Shown piece by piece: positions 18,096 through 26,024 of a DNA stretch of 64,000 bases (position 1 is its first letter; each line of letters begins with the position of its first letter). The position numbers and the translations under genes were made by a program. The notes under the pieces were generated by a model that worked only from the letters and a program-made list of their open reading frames with translations, did no database searches and had not been told where the DNA came from. The stretch comes from Methylomonas albis. GTDB lineage: Bacteria > Pseudomonadota > Gammaproteobacteria > Methylococcales > Methylomonadaceae. The DNA lies in assembly GCF_014850955.1 (NCBI RefSeq), contig NZ_JACXSS010000001.1, positions 5,208,001 to 5,272,000 on the forward strand, read 5' to 3'.

Positions 18096-19769
18096 CAGAC
18101 TGTGTAAAAACGTTGAATAGATGAAATACCCAGCCCGTATCGACCAATTCTGTTGAAATCGCGCGGTCCTGAGCGGCTAACGTTTCTGAATGGCGTTAAC
18201 TGGTTTATCGACTTGATTTGACCAAATTGATGCTGATAGCCATCGGTAATAGGCTAAAAAAGAGCAATAAATGGCCGTCAGGCCACCATTGCTTCCATCA
18301 ATGCAGTGGTTCCCAGTAGATTCATCACCCTTTTAAGGTTGTAGGCCAGTACATGTAGGCTCATCTCGGTGCTGACGCGATCAAGTGTCTTGGTCAGAAA
18401 ATGGGTTGCACCCATCCATGCCTTGAGGGTGCCGAAGGGATGCTCCACCGTCTGGCGCCGAATACGCATGCTGTCTGGTGCTTGGTCTAAACGCGTTTGC
18501 ATGGCATCCAGAACATCTTCATGCTCCCAACGTGTAATCCGTCGCTGTTCGCCTGGGGTGCACTTGGCTTTGAGTTCACATTGTTGGCAGCATGAACTCC
18601 AATAACGGTGTACTTTCATTTCTCGCTCAACAGTACTGTATCGCCAGATGAGGCGTTGGCCGGCCGGACATCGGTACTCGTTGTTCTCGGCGTCGTAAAT
18701 AAAATCTGCCTTATCAAATCTTCCAGCAGCTTTGGCTGAAGAGGTTTTGCATTTGGGGACGAGGGGTGTGATACCGGCTTCATGGCAGGCCAGAATTTCT
18801 TCACTCTTGAAATAGCCGCGATCAGCAATGGCCGTTAGGTCTTGGACACCCATGGCTGTGCGGGCTTGCTTAGCCATTGAGGTCAGCTGGTCTCGGTCAA
18901 TGCCGACATTGGTCACCTCATGGGTAACAATCAGGTGATGCTGGGTATCGACGGCCGTCTGAACATTGTAGCCAACGATGCCGGTGCCACGCGTCTTCAT
19001 GGAACGGGCATCCGGATCGGTCAGGGAAATCTGTTTGTCGGGTGTCTTATTGAGCTCGACTTCGATGTCCTTGAGCGCTTTCATCTGCGCTTTCAGGGCA
19101 GCAATCTTATCTTGCAGGCGTTCGGACTTGGCCTTGGCAATGGCTGGCTCTTGCCGGTCGGCAGTGTCGAGTGCTGTCAGATAGCGATTGATGCTTGACT
19201 CGATTTCTTCCATTCGCCTTTGCAACTTGGCGCTGGTGAAATTCCGATCCCGGTTATTGACCGCCTTGAATTTGCTACCATCGATGGCCACTAAAGCTTC
19301 CGAGAACAAACCCAGTTGCTGGCACAACACGATAAACTGACGGCAGACGCTTTGAATCGCTTTGCCGTTGTCTTTACGGAAATTGGCAATGGTCTTGAAG
19401 TCGGGCGTCAGTCGTCCAACCAGCCACATCAGTTCGACATTACGTTGTGTCTCTTTCTCAAGACGCCGACTGGATTGAATGCGATTGAGGTAACCGTAGA
19501 TGTAAATCTTCAAGAGAATGGCGGGATGATAGGCCGGCCTACCGGTGATCGCCGGTTCAACGCCGTCAAATCCAAGCTTGCCCAGGTCCAGTTCGTCGAC
19601 AAAAACATCAACGACGCGCACTGGATTGGTATCGGTGATGTAGTCGTCGATACTTTCCGGCAATAACGTTGTTTGTGTTCGGCATTCACCTTCAATGAAA
19701 CGTTTCATCGGCTGACCTCATCAATAACCTGAGCCTATTATATCAAGTTAGGCGTTTTGACACAGTCTG
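18096..19769 (-). mobile_element. IS1182-family insertion sequence, complete (1674 bp)
   Basis: Both ends read CAGACTGTGT then A or C then AAAACG (16 of 17 matching), forming terminal inverted repeats at 18096-18112 and 19753-19769. It is flanked by GGCC duplications and holds one transposase gene on the minus strand. The perfect duplication and intact gene point to a recent insertion. The right terminal repeat contains an outward TTGACA (19757-19762), a possible -35, but no matching -10 is seen in the adjoining kinase gene. Confidence 0.93.
18278..19708 (-). CDS. IS1182-family DDE transposase
   Basis: 476 residues, the family's normal length. The N-terminal domain has ITGRPAYHPAILLKIYIYGY, typical of IS1182/IS5-like elements. 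Catalytic positions fit ALVAIDGSKF (first Asp), TAIADRGYFKSEE (second Asp) and VEHPFGTLKAWMG (Glu). A CxxCxxxxxC motif (CCQQCELKAKC) occurs near residue 385. The start has GAGG 9 nt upstream (GATGAGGTCAGCCG before ATG) and a TATAAT -10 (minus strand, 19737-19742). It is intact, so the element is probably still mobile. Confidence 0.95.
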   Translation of the reverse strand: MKRFIEGECRTQTTLLPESIDDYITDTNPVRVVDVFVDELDLGKLGFDGVEPAITGRPAYHPAILLKIYIYGYLNRIQSSRRLEKETQRNVELMWLVGRLTPDFKTIANFRKDNGKAIQSVCRQFIVLCQQLGLFSEALVAIDGSKFKAVNNRDRNFTSAKLQRRMEEIESSINRYLTALDTADRQEPAIAKAKSERLQDKIAALKAQMKALKDIEVELNKTPDKQISLTDPDARSMKTRGTGIVGYNVQTAVDTQHHLIVTHEVTNVGIDRDQLTSMAKQARTAMGVQDLTAIADRGYFKSEEILACHEAGITPLVPKCKTSSAKAAGRFDKADFIYDAENNEYRCPAGQRLIWRYSTVEREMKVHRYWSSCCQQCELKAKCTPGEQRRITRWEHEDVLDAMQTRLDQAPDSMRIRRQTVEHPFGTLKAWMGATHFLTKTLDRVSTEMSLHVLAYNLKRVMNLLGTTALMEAMVA

Positions 19770-20926
19770 GGCCAATATGAGCCATGAAATTCGCACGCCG
19801 ATGAATGCGATTGTCGGCTTGGTGGAATTATGCCTAAACAGCGAACTCAGCTTTAAGCAACGCGAATATCTGAAACGGGTGGAGTCGTCCGCGCATTCTT
19901 TGATGACACTGATCGGCGACATTCTGGATTTCTCCAAAATGGAAGCCGGCAAGATGCAGATGGAAACCATCCCCTTCCTGCTGGAAGAAATGCTGGAACA
20001 CGTGTTTTCCACCATGTTGCAACTGAGCGCGAACAAGGGTATTCAACTGATCAGGCCACCGGCCGGGCCGGACTATCATGCGGTGATTGGCGACCCGCAA
20101 CGGCTGCGGCAGGTTTTAATCAATCTGATCGGTAACGCCATCAAGTTTACCGAGCATGGCGAGATAACTGTCAGCTTCAGCGAAATCAGCCGCGATGCGC
20201 GCTCGGTGCGCCTGCAATTCGCGATCAGCGATACCGGTATCGGCATCACCGCCAACCAGCAAACCAAACTGTTCCAGGCCTTCAGCCAGGGCGACAATAG
20301 TGTAACCCGCAATTACGGCGGCACCGGCCTGGGTTTGATAATCTCCAAACAATTGATAGAACAGATGGGCGGCAGCATAAGCGTTAGCAGCCGGCCAAAC
20401 CTCGGCTCTACTTTCACCTTTAACGTGCTGCTGGGCGTCACGGATCTGAACACTATCCGCAATTTTCAGATTCGCCGCCACCGCGCCAGCATAGACATCG
20501 GTAAATTGGCGCGACTACAGGGTGGACGAGTATTGCTGGTGGAAGACAACGAAATCAATCGTATCGTCGCCATCGAGTTACTGGAGCAAGCCCAATTACA
20601 GGTGGATATTGCCGAAAACGGCGAACTGGCCTTGGACAAGCTTCGGCATAACGAGTACGACTGTGTGTTGATGGATGTGCAAATGCCGGTGATGGACGGC
20701 TATCAAGCTACCCGGCTGTTACGGCAAATCCCGGCTTGCCGCGACCTACCGGTCATTGCGATGACCGCCAACGTCATGCACGGCGATCATCAACACTGCC
20801 TGGCTGCCGGGATGAATGATTTCATCAGTAAACCGATTCTGCCGGCCACGCTTTACGAGGCCTTATTGAAATGGACGAAACCCGTCGCCGACCAACCTTT
20901 GGACCTGGGATAGGGTTCACAACGCC

Positions 20927-21403
20927 CTATCTACCCCAAGGCATCACCGGCACAGTCGACACGCTGTTGGCCGGCGCGCCTTCGATCACTCTGCGGCTAA
21001 TCGCCAAATAAACCAGGGTGTTGTGCTTGGCATCCCATAAACGGGTAATGTTGGTAGACTTGAAAAACAGCGAGGTGCTCTCAGAAAACACGGTTTCTTC
21101 CGTGCTCAGTTTGGCCGGCAATGTGATCGGGCCGATTTGCCGGCAAGCCAGCGAAAATTCCGACGGATCTTCCGACAGACCCAAGCCGCCGGAAATACCC
21201 CCCGATCTGGCCTGGCTGATATGACAAATCACGTTAGGGATTTTCGGATCTTCAAACGCATCGACGCAGACCTTGTGATTGGCGCCGATCAGTTTCCAGG
21301 CCGTGGTCACGCAACCCACTTCATCGGCCTGCGCCGAGCTGGCCAGCATTAGCAACAAACCGCAGCATAAACGGCCGCCACGTTTTAAGGATGTTTTCAG
21401 CAT
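20927..21403 (-). CDS. creA: CreA family periplasmic protein
   Basis: 158 residues from the preferred start MLKTSLKRGG, which has GAGA at about 8 nt; longer starts to 21514 overlap the MEKHLA gene and look non-coding. A signal peptide (CCGLLLMLASSAQA) precedes the CreA domain with GCVTTAWKLIGANHK, VDAFEDPKIPNVICHISQA and GGISGGLGLSEDPSEFSLAC. CreA is a conserved exported protein whose biochemical role is unknown; here it is not beside creBCD. It is convergent with the split kinase. Confidence 0.92.
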   Translation of the reverse strand: MLKTSLKRGGRLCCGLLLMLASSAQADEVGCVTTAWKLIGANHKVCVDAFEDPKIPNVICHISQARSGGISGGLGLSEDPSEFSLACRQIGPITLPAKLSTEETVFSESTSLFFKSTNITRLWDAKHNTLVYLAISRRVIEGAPANSVSTVPVMPWGR

Positions 21404-21443
21404 AAATTTCTCGCAGGCAATGAGTGAATGGAAACGGTTAGAC

Positions 21444-21920
21444 TCAGGGTAACAAGCGCCAGTCGCTAAAACAAGCCGCCTGACCGACATAGCCTTGCGC
21501 GCTATCGTAGACATTCCACACCACCGCGCGCTCGATCAAAAATCGCTGGCCGGATTTGGCGATCCGCACCCCGCTGTAATTGTCGATATAACCCTGGCTG
21601 GTCACTTGATTTAATAGTCGCTCGCGCTCTTCACGATTGACCGGTTCTGCCGAAAAGCGCGACGGCATGCCGATAAATTCCGGCCAGCTTAGTTCGAATA
21701 AAACCTGCGCAGTGCGGTTGGCGTAATTGAATACAGGATCGGCGGCGGTGTCGTGAGATAGCAAGGCGAAATCGCCTTCATACACTTGCCGGCCCAACGC
21801 CATGCTTGTGGACTTTTCCAACAGCGGCTTGCCCAGTAAGCGCTGATAGCTGTGCAACAGCAATTGGATATGAGTTTCGTAGAAATCGTTTTCTTGGCTG
21901 GGTACTAGCAAATCGAGCAT
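21444..21920 (-). CDS. MEKHLA-domain protein
   Basis: 158 residues matching the MEKHLA (PAS-like) domain: VFNYANRTAQVLFELSWPEF, GMPSRFSAEPVNREERERLL and GYIDNYSGVRIAKSGQRFLIE. The fold suggests small-molecule or protein binding; the function is not known. It starts 9 nt after the RES toxin stop and so forms the third gene of the Xre-RES operon, an unusual companion for a toxin-antitoxin pair. Only a weak ribosome site (GGAT) is seen. It has no second domain, so it is not a kinase or regulator itself. Confidence 0.85.
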   Translation of the reverse strand: MLDLLVPSQENDFYETHIQLLLHSYQRLLGKPLLEKSTSMALGRQVYEGDFALLSHDTAADPVFNYANRTAQVLFELSWPEFIGMPSRFSAEPVNREERERLLNQVTSQGYIDNYSGVRIAKSGQRFLIERAVVWNVYDSAQGYVGQAACFSDWRLLP

Positions 21921-21929
21921 GGCTATCCG

Positions 21930-22628
21930 TTACACACCGGGCTGGTAAAGTTCTTTTTTATAAACCGCGCTAATTTGCCGGCCGTCCCACACATAACAAT
22001 AATGCGCGCCTTGTTTGACCGGCGACAGCAAACGCGGTTTAAACACCGCCACACATTCGCCGCCGGCGGCGCGCACGCTGGAATAAACGATACCGTCCGC
22101 GCCGTCCGCTCGCAACTGCCGGGCCAAAGCCTGCGCGGCAGCGTAATTGCCGGTGTCGGCGTCGTAAATTTCCGGTAATTCGGTTTGCCGGCCGCGAATG
22201 TCGTGCAGATCGGCATTTAAATCCGAGGCATAGCTGCGCATGTCGATGTCAATCGGCGCCTGTTGCGTCGCGGCCATAAACCGATTGCGATGAAAACGGG
22301 TCTCGGCAATCGCGGTATCGATGTCCTTAGCAGCGTAATACACACCGTAACTGCCGTCGCAAAACCGGCTGCCTTCCGGATTGAGATGAGTGAAGGCCGC
22401 CATAATAGGCGTTGTCCCCGGCCCGGCAATCCGGTCCGCCGCCGCGACCAAGCTAATTTCGCCGGCTTCGTCGCGCAGCCTGTCGTTAGTCAACGCTTCG
22501 ATAGCGAACACCACTTCCAGATCGGCCGGGTCGGCCACTCTGTCGAATAAACCCGTCGGCGGAAACCGGCTGGGCACCAAGCGCCAGCAGGGTCGCCAAT
22601 CTATCCGACTGATTTTCGCTACCGCCAT
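21930..22628 (-). CDS. RES-domain toxin (NAD-degrading family)
   Basis: 232 residues with RES-domain landmarks WRLVPSRFPPTGLFDRV, RFCDGSYGVYYAAKDIDTAIAE and DGIVYSSVRAAGGECVAVF, which hold the Arg, Glu and Ser that name the family. Known RES toxins are NAD+ phosphorylases or glycohydrolases that deplete NAD and stop growth until the antitoxin binds. The start is ATG 22628, sharing its A with the TAA of the antitoxin gene (TAATG), which implies coupled translation; the ATG five codons upstream is rejected. The paired Xre antitoxin precedes it. Confidence 0.9.
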   Translation of the reverse strand: MAVAKISRIDWRPCWRLVPSRFPPTGLFDRVADPADLEVVFAIEALTNDRLRDEAGEISLVAAADRIAGPGTTPIMAAFTHLNPEGSRFCDGSYGVYYAAKDIDTAIAETRFHRNRFMAATQQAPIDIDMRSYASDLNADLHDIRGRQTELPEIYDADTGNYAAAQALARQLRADGADGIVYSSVRAAGGECVAVFKPRLLSPVKQGAHYCYVWDGRQISAVYKKELYQPGV

Positions 22629-23032
22629 TAGGCCCAACCGCACTGCGCATCCAGATATTGGCGCACCACATACAAATCCGCCACCCGCCCGGACAGCATG
22701 CGTTGTAACGCGGATTGCCCGGAAAACAGCGCGGCCTGATTGGCTTGATGCAGCCAGCTATCCGCCGCTTCCGGCTTGGGCAGTAAAATCTGCAAGGCTT
22801 TATAAATCCCAAAGATATAAGACAGCCTTTCCAGTTTATCGGCGTTGAGACTGGCGCTTTCCGGGTTCTTCTTCCATTTAAAATAAGTGCTGCGCGAATC
22901 CAGCCCCAGTAAAACCATGGCCTGTTCGACATTCAAACGCCAGGCATCGGCGATATTAAAAAAGGTCCGTAATGCCGCGCCAGCCACCAGCGCGCTGTCG
23001 GCCGGTAATGGCGCTTGAGCGGTAGACAACAT
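22628..23032 (-). CDS. Xre/MbcA/ParS-family antitoxin of the RES toxin
   Basis: 134 residues with an N-terminal Xre-like helix-turn-helix (ALRTFFNIADAWRLNVEQAM, GLDSRSTYFKWKK) and a C-terminal toxin-binding domain (DUF2384-type: LFSGQSALQRMLSGRVADLYVVRQYLDA). Such proteins neutralise RES toxins and repress their own operon. GGAGG lies 5-6 nt before ATG 23032 and decides this start over a TTG five codons earlier. A near-perfect palindrome begins 15 nt upstream, a likely autoregulatory operator. Confidence 0.9.
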   Translation of the reverse strand: MLSTAQAPLPADSALVAGAALRTFFNIADAWRLNVEQAMVLLGLDSRSTYFKWKKNPESASLNADKLERLSYIFGIYKALQILLPKPEAADSWLHQANQAALFSGQSALQRMLSGRVADLYVVRQYLDAQCGWA

Positions 23033-23046
23033 AAGCCCTCCAAACA

Positions 23047-23075
23047 ACTTATCTAAACTTTAGTTTAAAATAAGT
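23047..23075. promoter_or_regulatory. Palindromic operator upstream of Xre-RES operon
   Basis: TAAACT-TT-AGTTTA (23054-23067) is a perfect inverted repeat, extended by ACTTAT (23047-23052) and ATAAGT (23070-23075). It sits just upstream of the antitoxin ribosome site and fits dimeric Xre antitoxin binding for autorepression. Confidence 0.7.
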
Positions 23076-23182
23076 CTATTTATGGACTTTGTCAAAGGGG
23101 TTTGGGGTTTTATTCTTGGAAAAGATGTTTTGTGTCGGGCGGATTTGTGTTTGGTCAAAACAGCCCGGGTAGCTCGAGTAGC

Positions 23183-23206
23183 TCCGATTAGCGAAGCGTA
23201 ATCGGA
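23183..23206. repeat. Short palindromic intergenic repeat
   Basis: TCCGATTA and TAATCGGA (8-bp arms) flank GCGAAGCG. The surrounding bases 23165-23285 continue in the same style (AGCTACGGGACACGCAG...), typical of dispersed intergenic repeats in environmental proteobacteria. No coding potential. Confidence 0.5.
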
Positions 23207-23311
23207 GGAACGACGTTAAACGTGCGTCCGGTTACGCTAAAGCTAACGTAAAGCTACGGGACACGCAGTGAAGCGGAGCATCCCTTTGATGCGCCATGTT
23301 ATGTATCAGGT

Positions 23312-23728
23312 TCACTTAGGAAGCACCCGGCAGGCGATTGCTGCGCCGAGAACGGACAACAGAACCCACAGACCATAAAACACTGCTACAGCGCTAGTTC
23401 CGGAATCCTCTCCGATTAACTGCTCAATTTGAGATCGAAGCACGAGAGTCCCTAGCCATACAGCGAGCGTTCCAGCGAGGGCGCCGAGCCACATCAGGGC
23501 AAAACGGTATTTATTCCTAGAACTCACATAGCCGATCCACGCCCCAAGAATGAGGAACGCGGGACATACTCCAAACAAGAAGTAGGCAGCGCGTCTCGAA
23601 AAATCATCTTCGCCCCCTGGCGACGGAAATCGAACTCCAATGCCCAGCACGTTTGAGAGCCACACGAGCATTCCACAAATGCCAAGCCCCAGCAGGGCAG
23701 AACCGACAATAGTTGCTACTTTGTTCAT
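23312..23728 (-). CDS. Small membrane protein, possible immunity partner of Tae4
   Basis: 138 residues from MNKVATIVG with four hydrophobic segments (LLGLGICGMLVWLSNVLGIG, YFLFGVCPAFLILGAWIGYV, LMWLGALAGTLAVWLGTLVL, AVFYGLWVLLSVLGAAIACRV). It overlaps the Tae4 stop by 4 nt (ATGA), the arrangement of an effector-immunity pair. Known Tai4 immunity proteins are periplasmic and non-membranous, so an immunity role is only an inference from position. The frame is open upstream to 23902 but that part overlaps tae4. Confidence 0.6.
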   Translation of the reverse strand: MNKVATIVGSALLGLGICGMLVWLSNVLGIGVRFPSPGGEDDFSRRAAYFLFGVCPAFLILGAWIGYVSSRNKYRFALMWLGALAGTLAVWLGTLVLRSQIEQLIGEDSGTSAVAVFYGLWVLLSVLGAAIACRVLPK

Positions 23729-24229
23729 GAAATTGGCCAAATAAGAACTTTCGAAGCACCTCGGAAATCTGACCACACCCCATCCCACGCTACTCCAAGA
23801 TGAACGCGAAACCAGCTTGAATATGCAGTCATTCGCGATCCGTTCCATAGATCGATGTGGTCGCCCGTTCGCGCTGAACCAGTTTCGCCTTCGCGCTGCC
23901 AATAGTTGGCAAGAAAGATGATGCCGGTACGACCGCTAACCTTTTCAAACGCATCTTTAGCTGTGTGCGTCTCTGGGTCAGGACAACCCTGAAATCGATT
24001 GGGGCCAAGCCAATTCGCCAACTCTTGTGCACCGGCAACCATCCCGCCATTCTTGGCACCATAAGGACATCTTTTTCCGCTAAACGACGCAAACGAGATC
24101 AAGTGCGTACCCCACTCGCATCGCACACTGATTTGAATATCCTTTCGGTGGCTTACGTGTTTTCGGATCGAGGCAAGGATGCTCGTCCGGATAGTTCTGC
24201 CATATGGTCTCAAATTTCACGTTTGCCAC
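23725..24229 (-). pseudogene. tae4: Tae4-type T6SS peptidoglycan amidase, frameshifted
   Basis: From GTG 24229 (GAGGG upstream) the frame reads MANVKFETIWQNYPDE, then NQCAMRVGYALDL with the expected catalytic Cys35, and stops at 24080. A second frame carries on from about 24100 with SFASFSGKRCPYGAKNGG, GRTGIIFLANYW and GDHIDLWNG (catalytic His) to KVLIWPIS. The two parts together cover a whole Tae4, so one indel near 24087-24100 broke the gene. Tae4 proteins cut the peptidoglycan stem peptide when delivered by type VI secretion. No T6SS gene is nearby. Confidence 0.8.
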
Positions 24230-24598
24230 GTTTAGCCCTCTCTCGATTTGGTTGAACTACAGGATGTTAATGACGCAAACGTAATGTATGAGACATCATT
24301 TGCCTTATAATCCCAGCCATCTGTCGTACAACACCTTATTCCTGAGTTTAAATAGTTGATAAAACTGCGCTTTATTTAACAAAGAAACCAGCCCTGCCCG
24401 AGAAATACGACAAACGGCCAAGGCTTTATGAGCCACCTTTATTCAAGCCTCAGACTATCGCTTTCGCGGAAATAAACATTTTATTTCCGTATTTTTTGCA
24501 AAGATAACCCAAGACCCAAACTAATCAAAGAACATTCCAACGCTCAACCTCTGTCAGTCGGTTTGCCTAACCGCCCAAGCGCCTCCAAACGATTCGGA
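24230..24598. other. Intergenic region, 369 bases
   Basis: No gene is seen. The region is AT-rich near 24290-24400 and holds one strong hairpin (24467-24489). Part of it should carry the tae4 promoter. Confidence 0.5.
24467..24489 (+). terminator. Hairpin followed by T run
   Basis: CGGAAATAAA (24467-24476) and TTTATTTCCG (24480-24489) form a perfect 10-bp stem with loop CAT, followed by TATTTTTTG. It fits a Rho-independent terminator for plus-strand transcription, though no plus-strand gene lies just upstream; it could also end the minus-strand transcript from 25069. Confidence 0.5.
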
Positions 24599-25069
24599 CT
24601 AATCCTGTTCCGATCTCGACTTCCAAGCCGCTCGGGCCACCAGAATCGCCGCCGTTAGAAAACCGACCGTGGTCAGGGTAAAACTGACGCCGGCCTGAAT
24701 CGGGAAGTACGGTTCGACCGGTAAAGCGGAGGCCACCGGCTTGGCCGACAATCCCCTTAGTAAAAACGACAGCGGGTTGAAAAACGCCCCGAAGCAACAG
24801 GCACCCACCACCCAGATCGGCGGCGTGACCGCATACTGTCGAAACAGCAAAAAGAAAATGAACAGAAACTGGGCCATCATCAGGTAATCGATATGGGCGC
24901 GGATTATGTCCGCCCGTTCGACCAAATGGCCGGCCAACGCGCCGTCGGGAAAAAACAGCGTAACGCCCAATACCCAGGCAATACTCAAGGCTATCGCCAG
25001 GCAGAATATGGCAAACGCCAGTAGGAATACGTTGGCCATCGGTTCGGGTGGAAATGTTTGCTTACTCAT
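24599..25069 (-). CDS. Four-helix membrane protein, unknown
   Basis: 156 residues with four membrane helices; motif IIRAHIDYLMMAQFL precedes helix two and FNPLSFLLRG ends helix three. The layout (RAH motif, four helices) faintly recalls the styrene-oxide isomerase / hydroxylaminobenzene mutase group, but similarity is weak and I do not assign a function. Start 25069 has TTGAGG 6 nt upstream. The AraC-type regulator gene is divergent 147 nt away and probably controls it. Confidence 0.6.
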   Translation of the reverse strand: MSKQTFPPEPMANVFLLAFAIFCLAIALSIAWVLGVTLFFPDGALAGHLVERADIIRAHIDYLMMAQFLFIFFLLFRQYAVTPPIWVVGACCFGAFFNPLSFLLRGLSAKPVASALPVEPYFPIQAGVSFTLTTVGFLTAAILVARAAWKSRSEQD

Positions 25070-25216
25070 GTTTATCCTCAAAGTAATGGGGAGCTTAGCC
25101 CCGCTGATTGAATGCCCTGTAAGGCAAACGCCCCAAGCCCGTTGCCAAGCACCGGTGCATTGACTAGACTGCTTGGCAAATTGCCGGCGAGCCGGACGCG
25201 ACAGGGAGCTTAAACG

Positions 25217-26023
25217 ATGACCAATACGTCACGCTTGTATGAACGTGCTACCGCCACGGCCTCCCCGTTCGATGCGCTGTGGGACATCAGCGGCGGCCGC
25301 ACCTTTTTTTGCGGTCCGCTGCATTACAACGCCAACCACCAACACGGCGCCCCGGTGTTTCTGGCCGGTCTGTATGGGAAATTTCGTTTGAAGATAGCGG
25401 GTAGCGATTGGCTGTCTTGCCGCACGGCGGTGATTCCGGCAGGCGTTTGGCACGAATTAGATGTGGGCGGCGATCCGCTGGCGGTGTTTTACATTGAACC
25501 GACCATCGCCGGCACCGAGGCGCTGTTACCTTTGATCCGTAATACCCGCTCGGTGAACGGTGCCTTGGTCGGCAATGGCGGGGAAATCGCCTTCATGCGC
25601 GAGCTGTACGAAGACCGCTATCAACCGAATTGGAGTGCGCAGCCCTTAGCCGATCTGCTGGATTTTTCGAAACGCCGGTCGCAAGCCGACAGACTAGACC
25701 CGCGCATCAGCCAAATCGTTGAGTTTTTGTTCGCGCAGGGCGACGACCTGACGTCGGTGATTACGCTGGCCGCCAATGTGGGGTTGTCCGCGTCCCGGCT
25801 ACAGCATCTATTCAGTCAACAGATCGGTGTGCCGTTTCGCCGTTATCGCAGCTGGAACCGGATGCGGCAGGCGATACAAGAAGTCATCAAGGGCCACAAC
25901 TTCACGACTGCCGCGCACGCCACCGGGTTTTCCGATTCCGCCCATTTCAGCCACGAATTCCGCAAGACTTTCGGTGCCGCGCCGACGGTGGGTTTGCATA
26001 ATCTGGCGCGGCTGCAACCTTAG
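25217..26023 (+). CDS. AraC-family transcriptional regulator
   Basis: 268 residues. The N-terminal half (about 25-140) is a cupin-like ligand domain (LHYNANHQHGAPVFLAGLYG, VIPAGVWHELDVGG), and the C-terminal 100 residues hold two helix-turn-helix motifs (LAANVGLSASRLQHLFSQQ and AAHATGFSDSAHFSHEFRKTF). It is divergent from the four-helix membrane protein at 25069, the likely target. The ligand is unknown. The start is ATG 25217 with AGGGAG about 12 nt upstream. Confidence 0.9.
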   Translation: MTNTSRLYERATATASPFDALWDISGGRTFFCGPLHYNANHQHGAPVFLAGLYGKFRLKIAGSDWLSCRTAVIPAGVWHELDVGGDPLAVFYIEPTIAGTEALLPLIRNTRSVNGALVGNGGEIAFMRELYEDRYQPNWSAQPLADLLDFSKRRSQADRLDPRISQIVEFLFAQGDDLTSVITLAANVGLSASRLQHLFSQQIGVPFRRYRSWNRMRQAIQEVIKGHNFTTAAHATGFSDSAHFSHEFRKTFGAAPTVGLHNLARLQP

Positions 26024-26024
26024 C

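Larger units (their letters stand above)
17307..20913 (+). pseudogene. Hybrid sensor histidine kinase split by an IS1182-family element
   Basis: Removing 18096-19773 (the IS plus one GGCC copy) joins the two parts in frame at FLA-NMSHEIRTPMN, giving a 642-residue kinase. It has TM1 (about 20-38), a CHASE8-like periplasmic domain (SSFALLFDDNQTAQEVLDAL), TM2 (about 152-172), HAMP (to about 232), a coiled coil, HisKA, HATPase with N, G1 and G2 boxes (LINLIGNAIKFTEHG, DTGIGI, GGTGLGL) and a receiver domain (phospho-Asp in CVLMDVQMPVMDGY). The IS places a stop just after FLA (codon ending 18107), so the sensor half has no kinase. It belongs to the TonB receptor-YfiR operon. Confidence 0.9.

Noticed and set aside
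18104..18107. Sensor half 17307-18107 as a complete gene
   Set aside because: Its last codons come from the IS end; it is the 5' part of the split kinase gene.
19757..19762. TTGACA at the IS end forming a hybrid promoter for the kinase fragment
   Set aside because: No -10 is found 16-18 nt away, and a transcript from there would begin downstream of the ATG at 19777.
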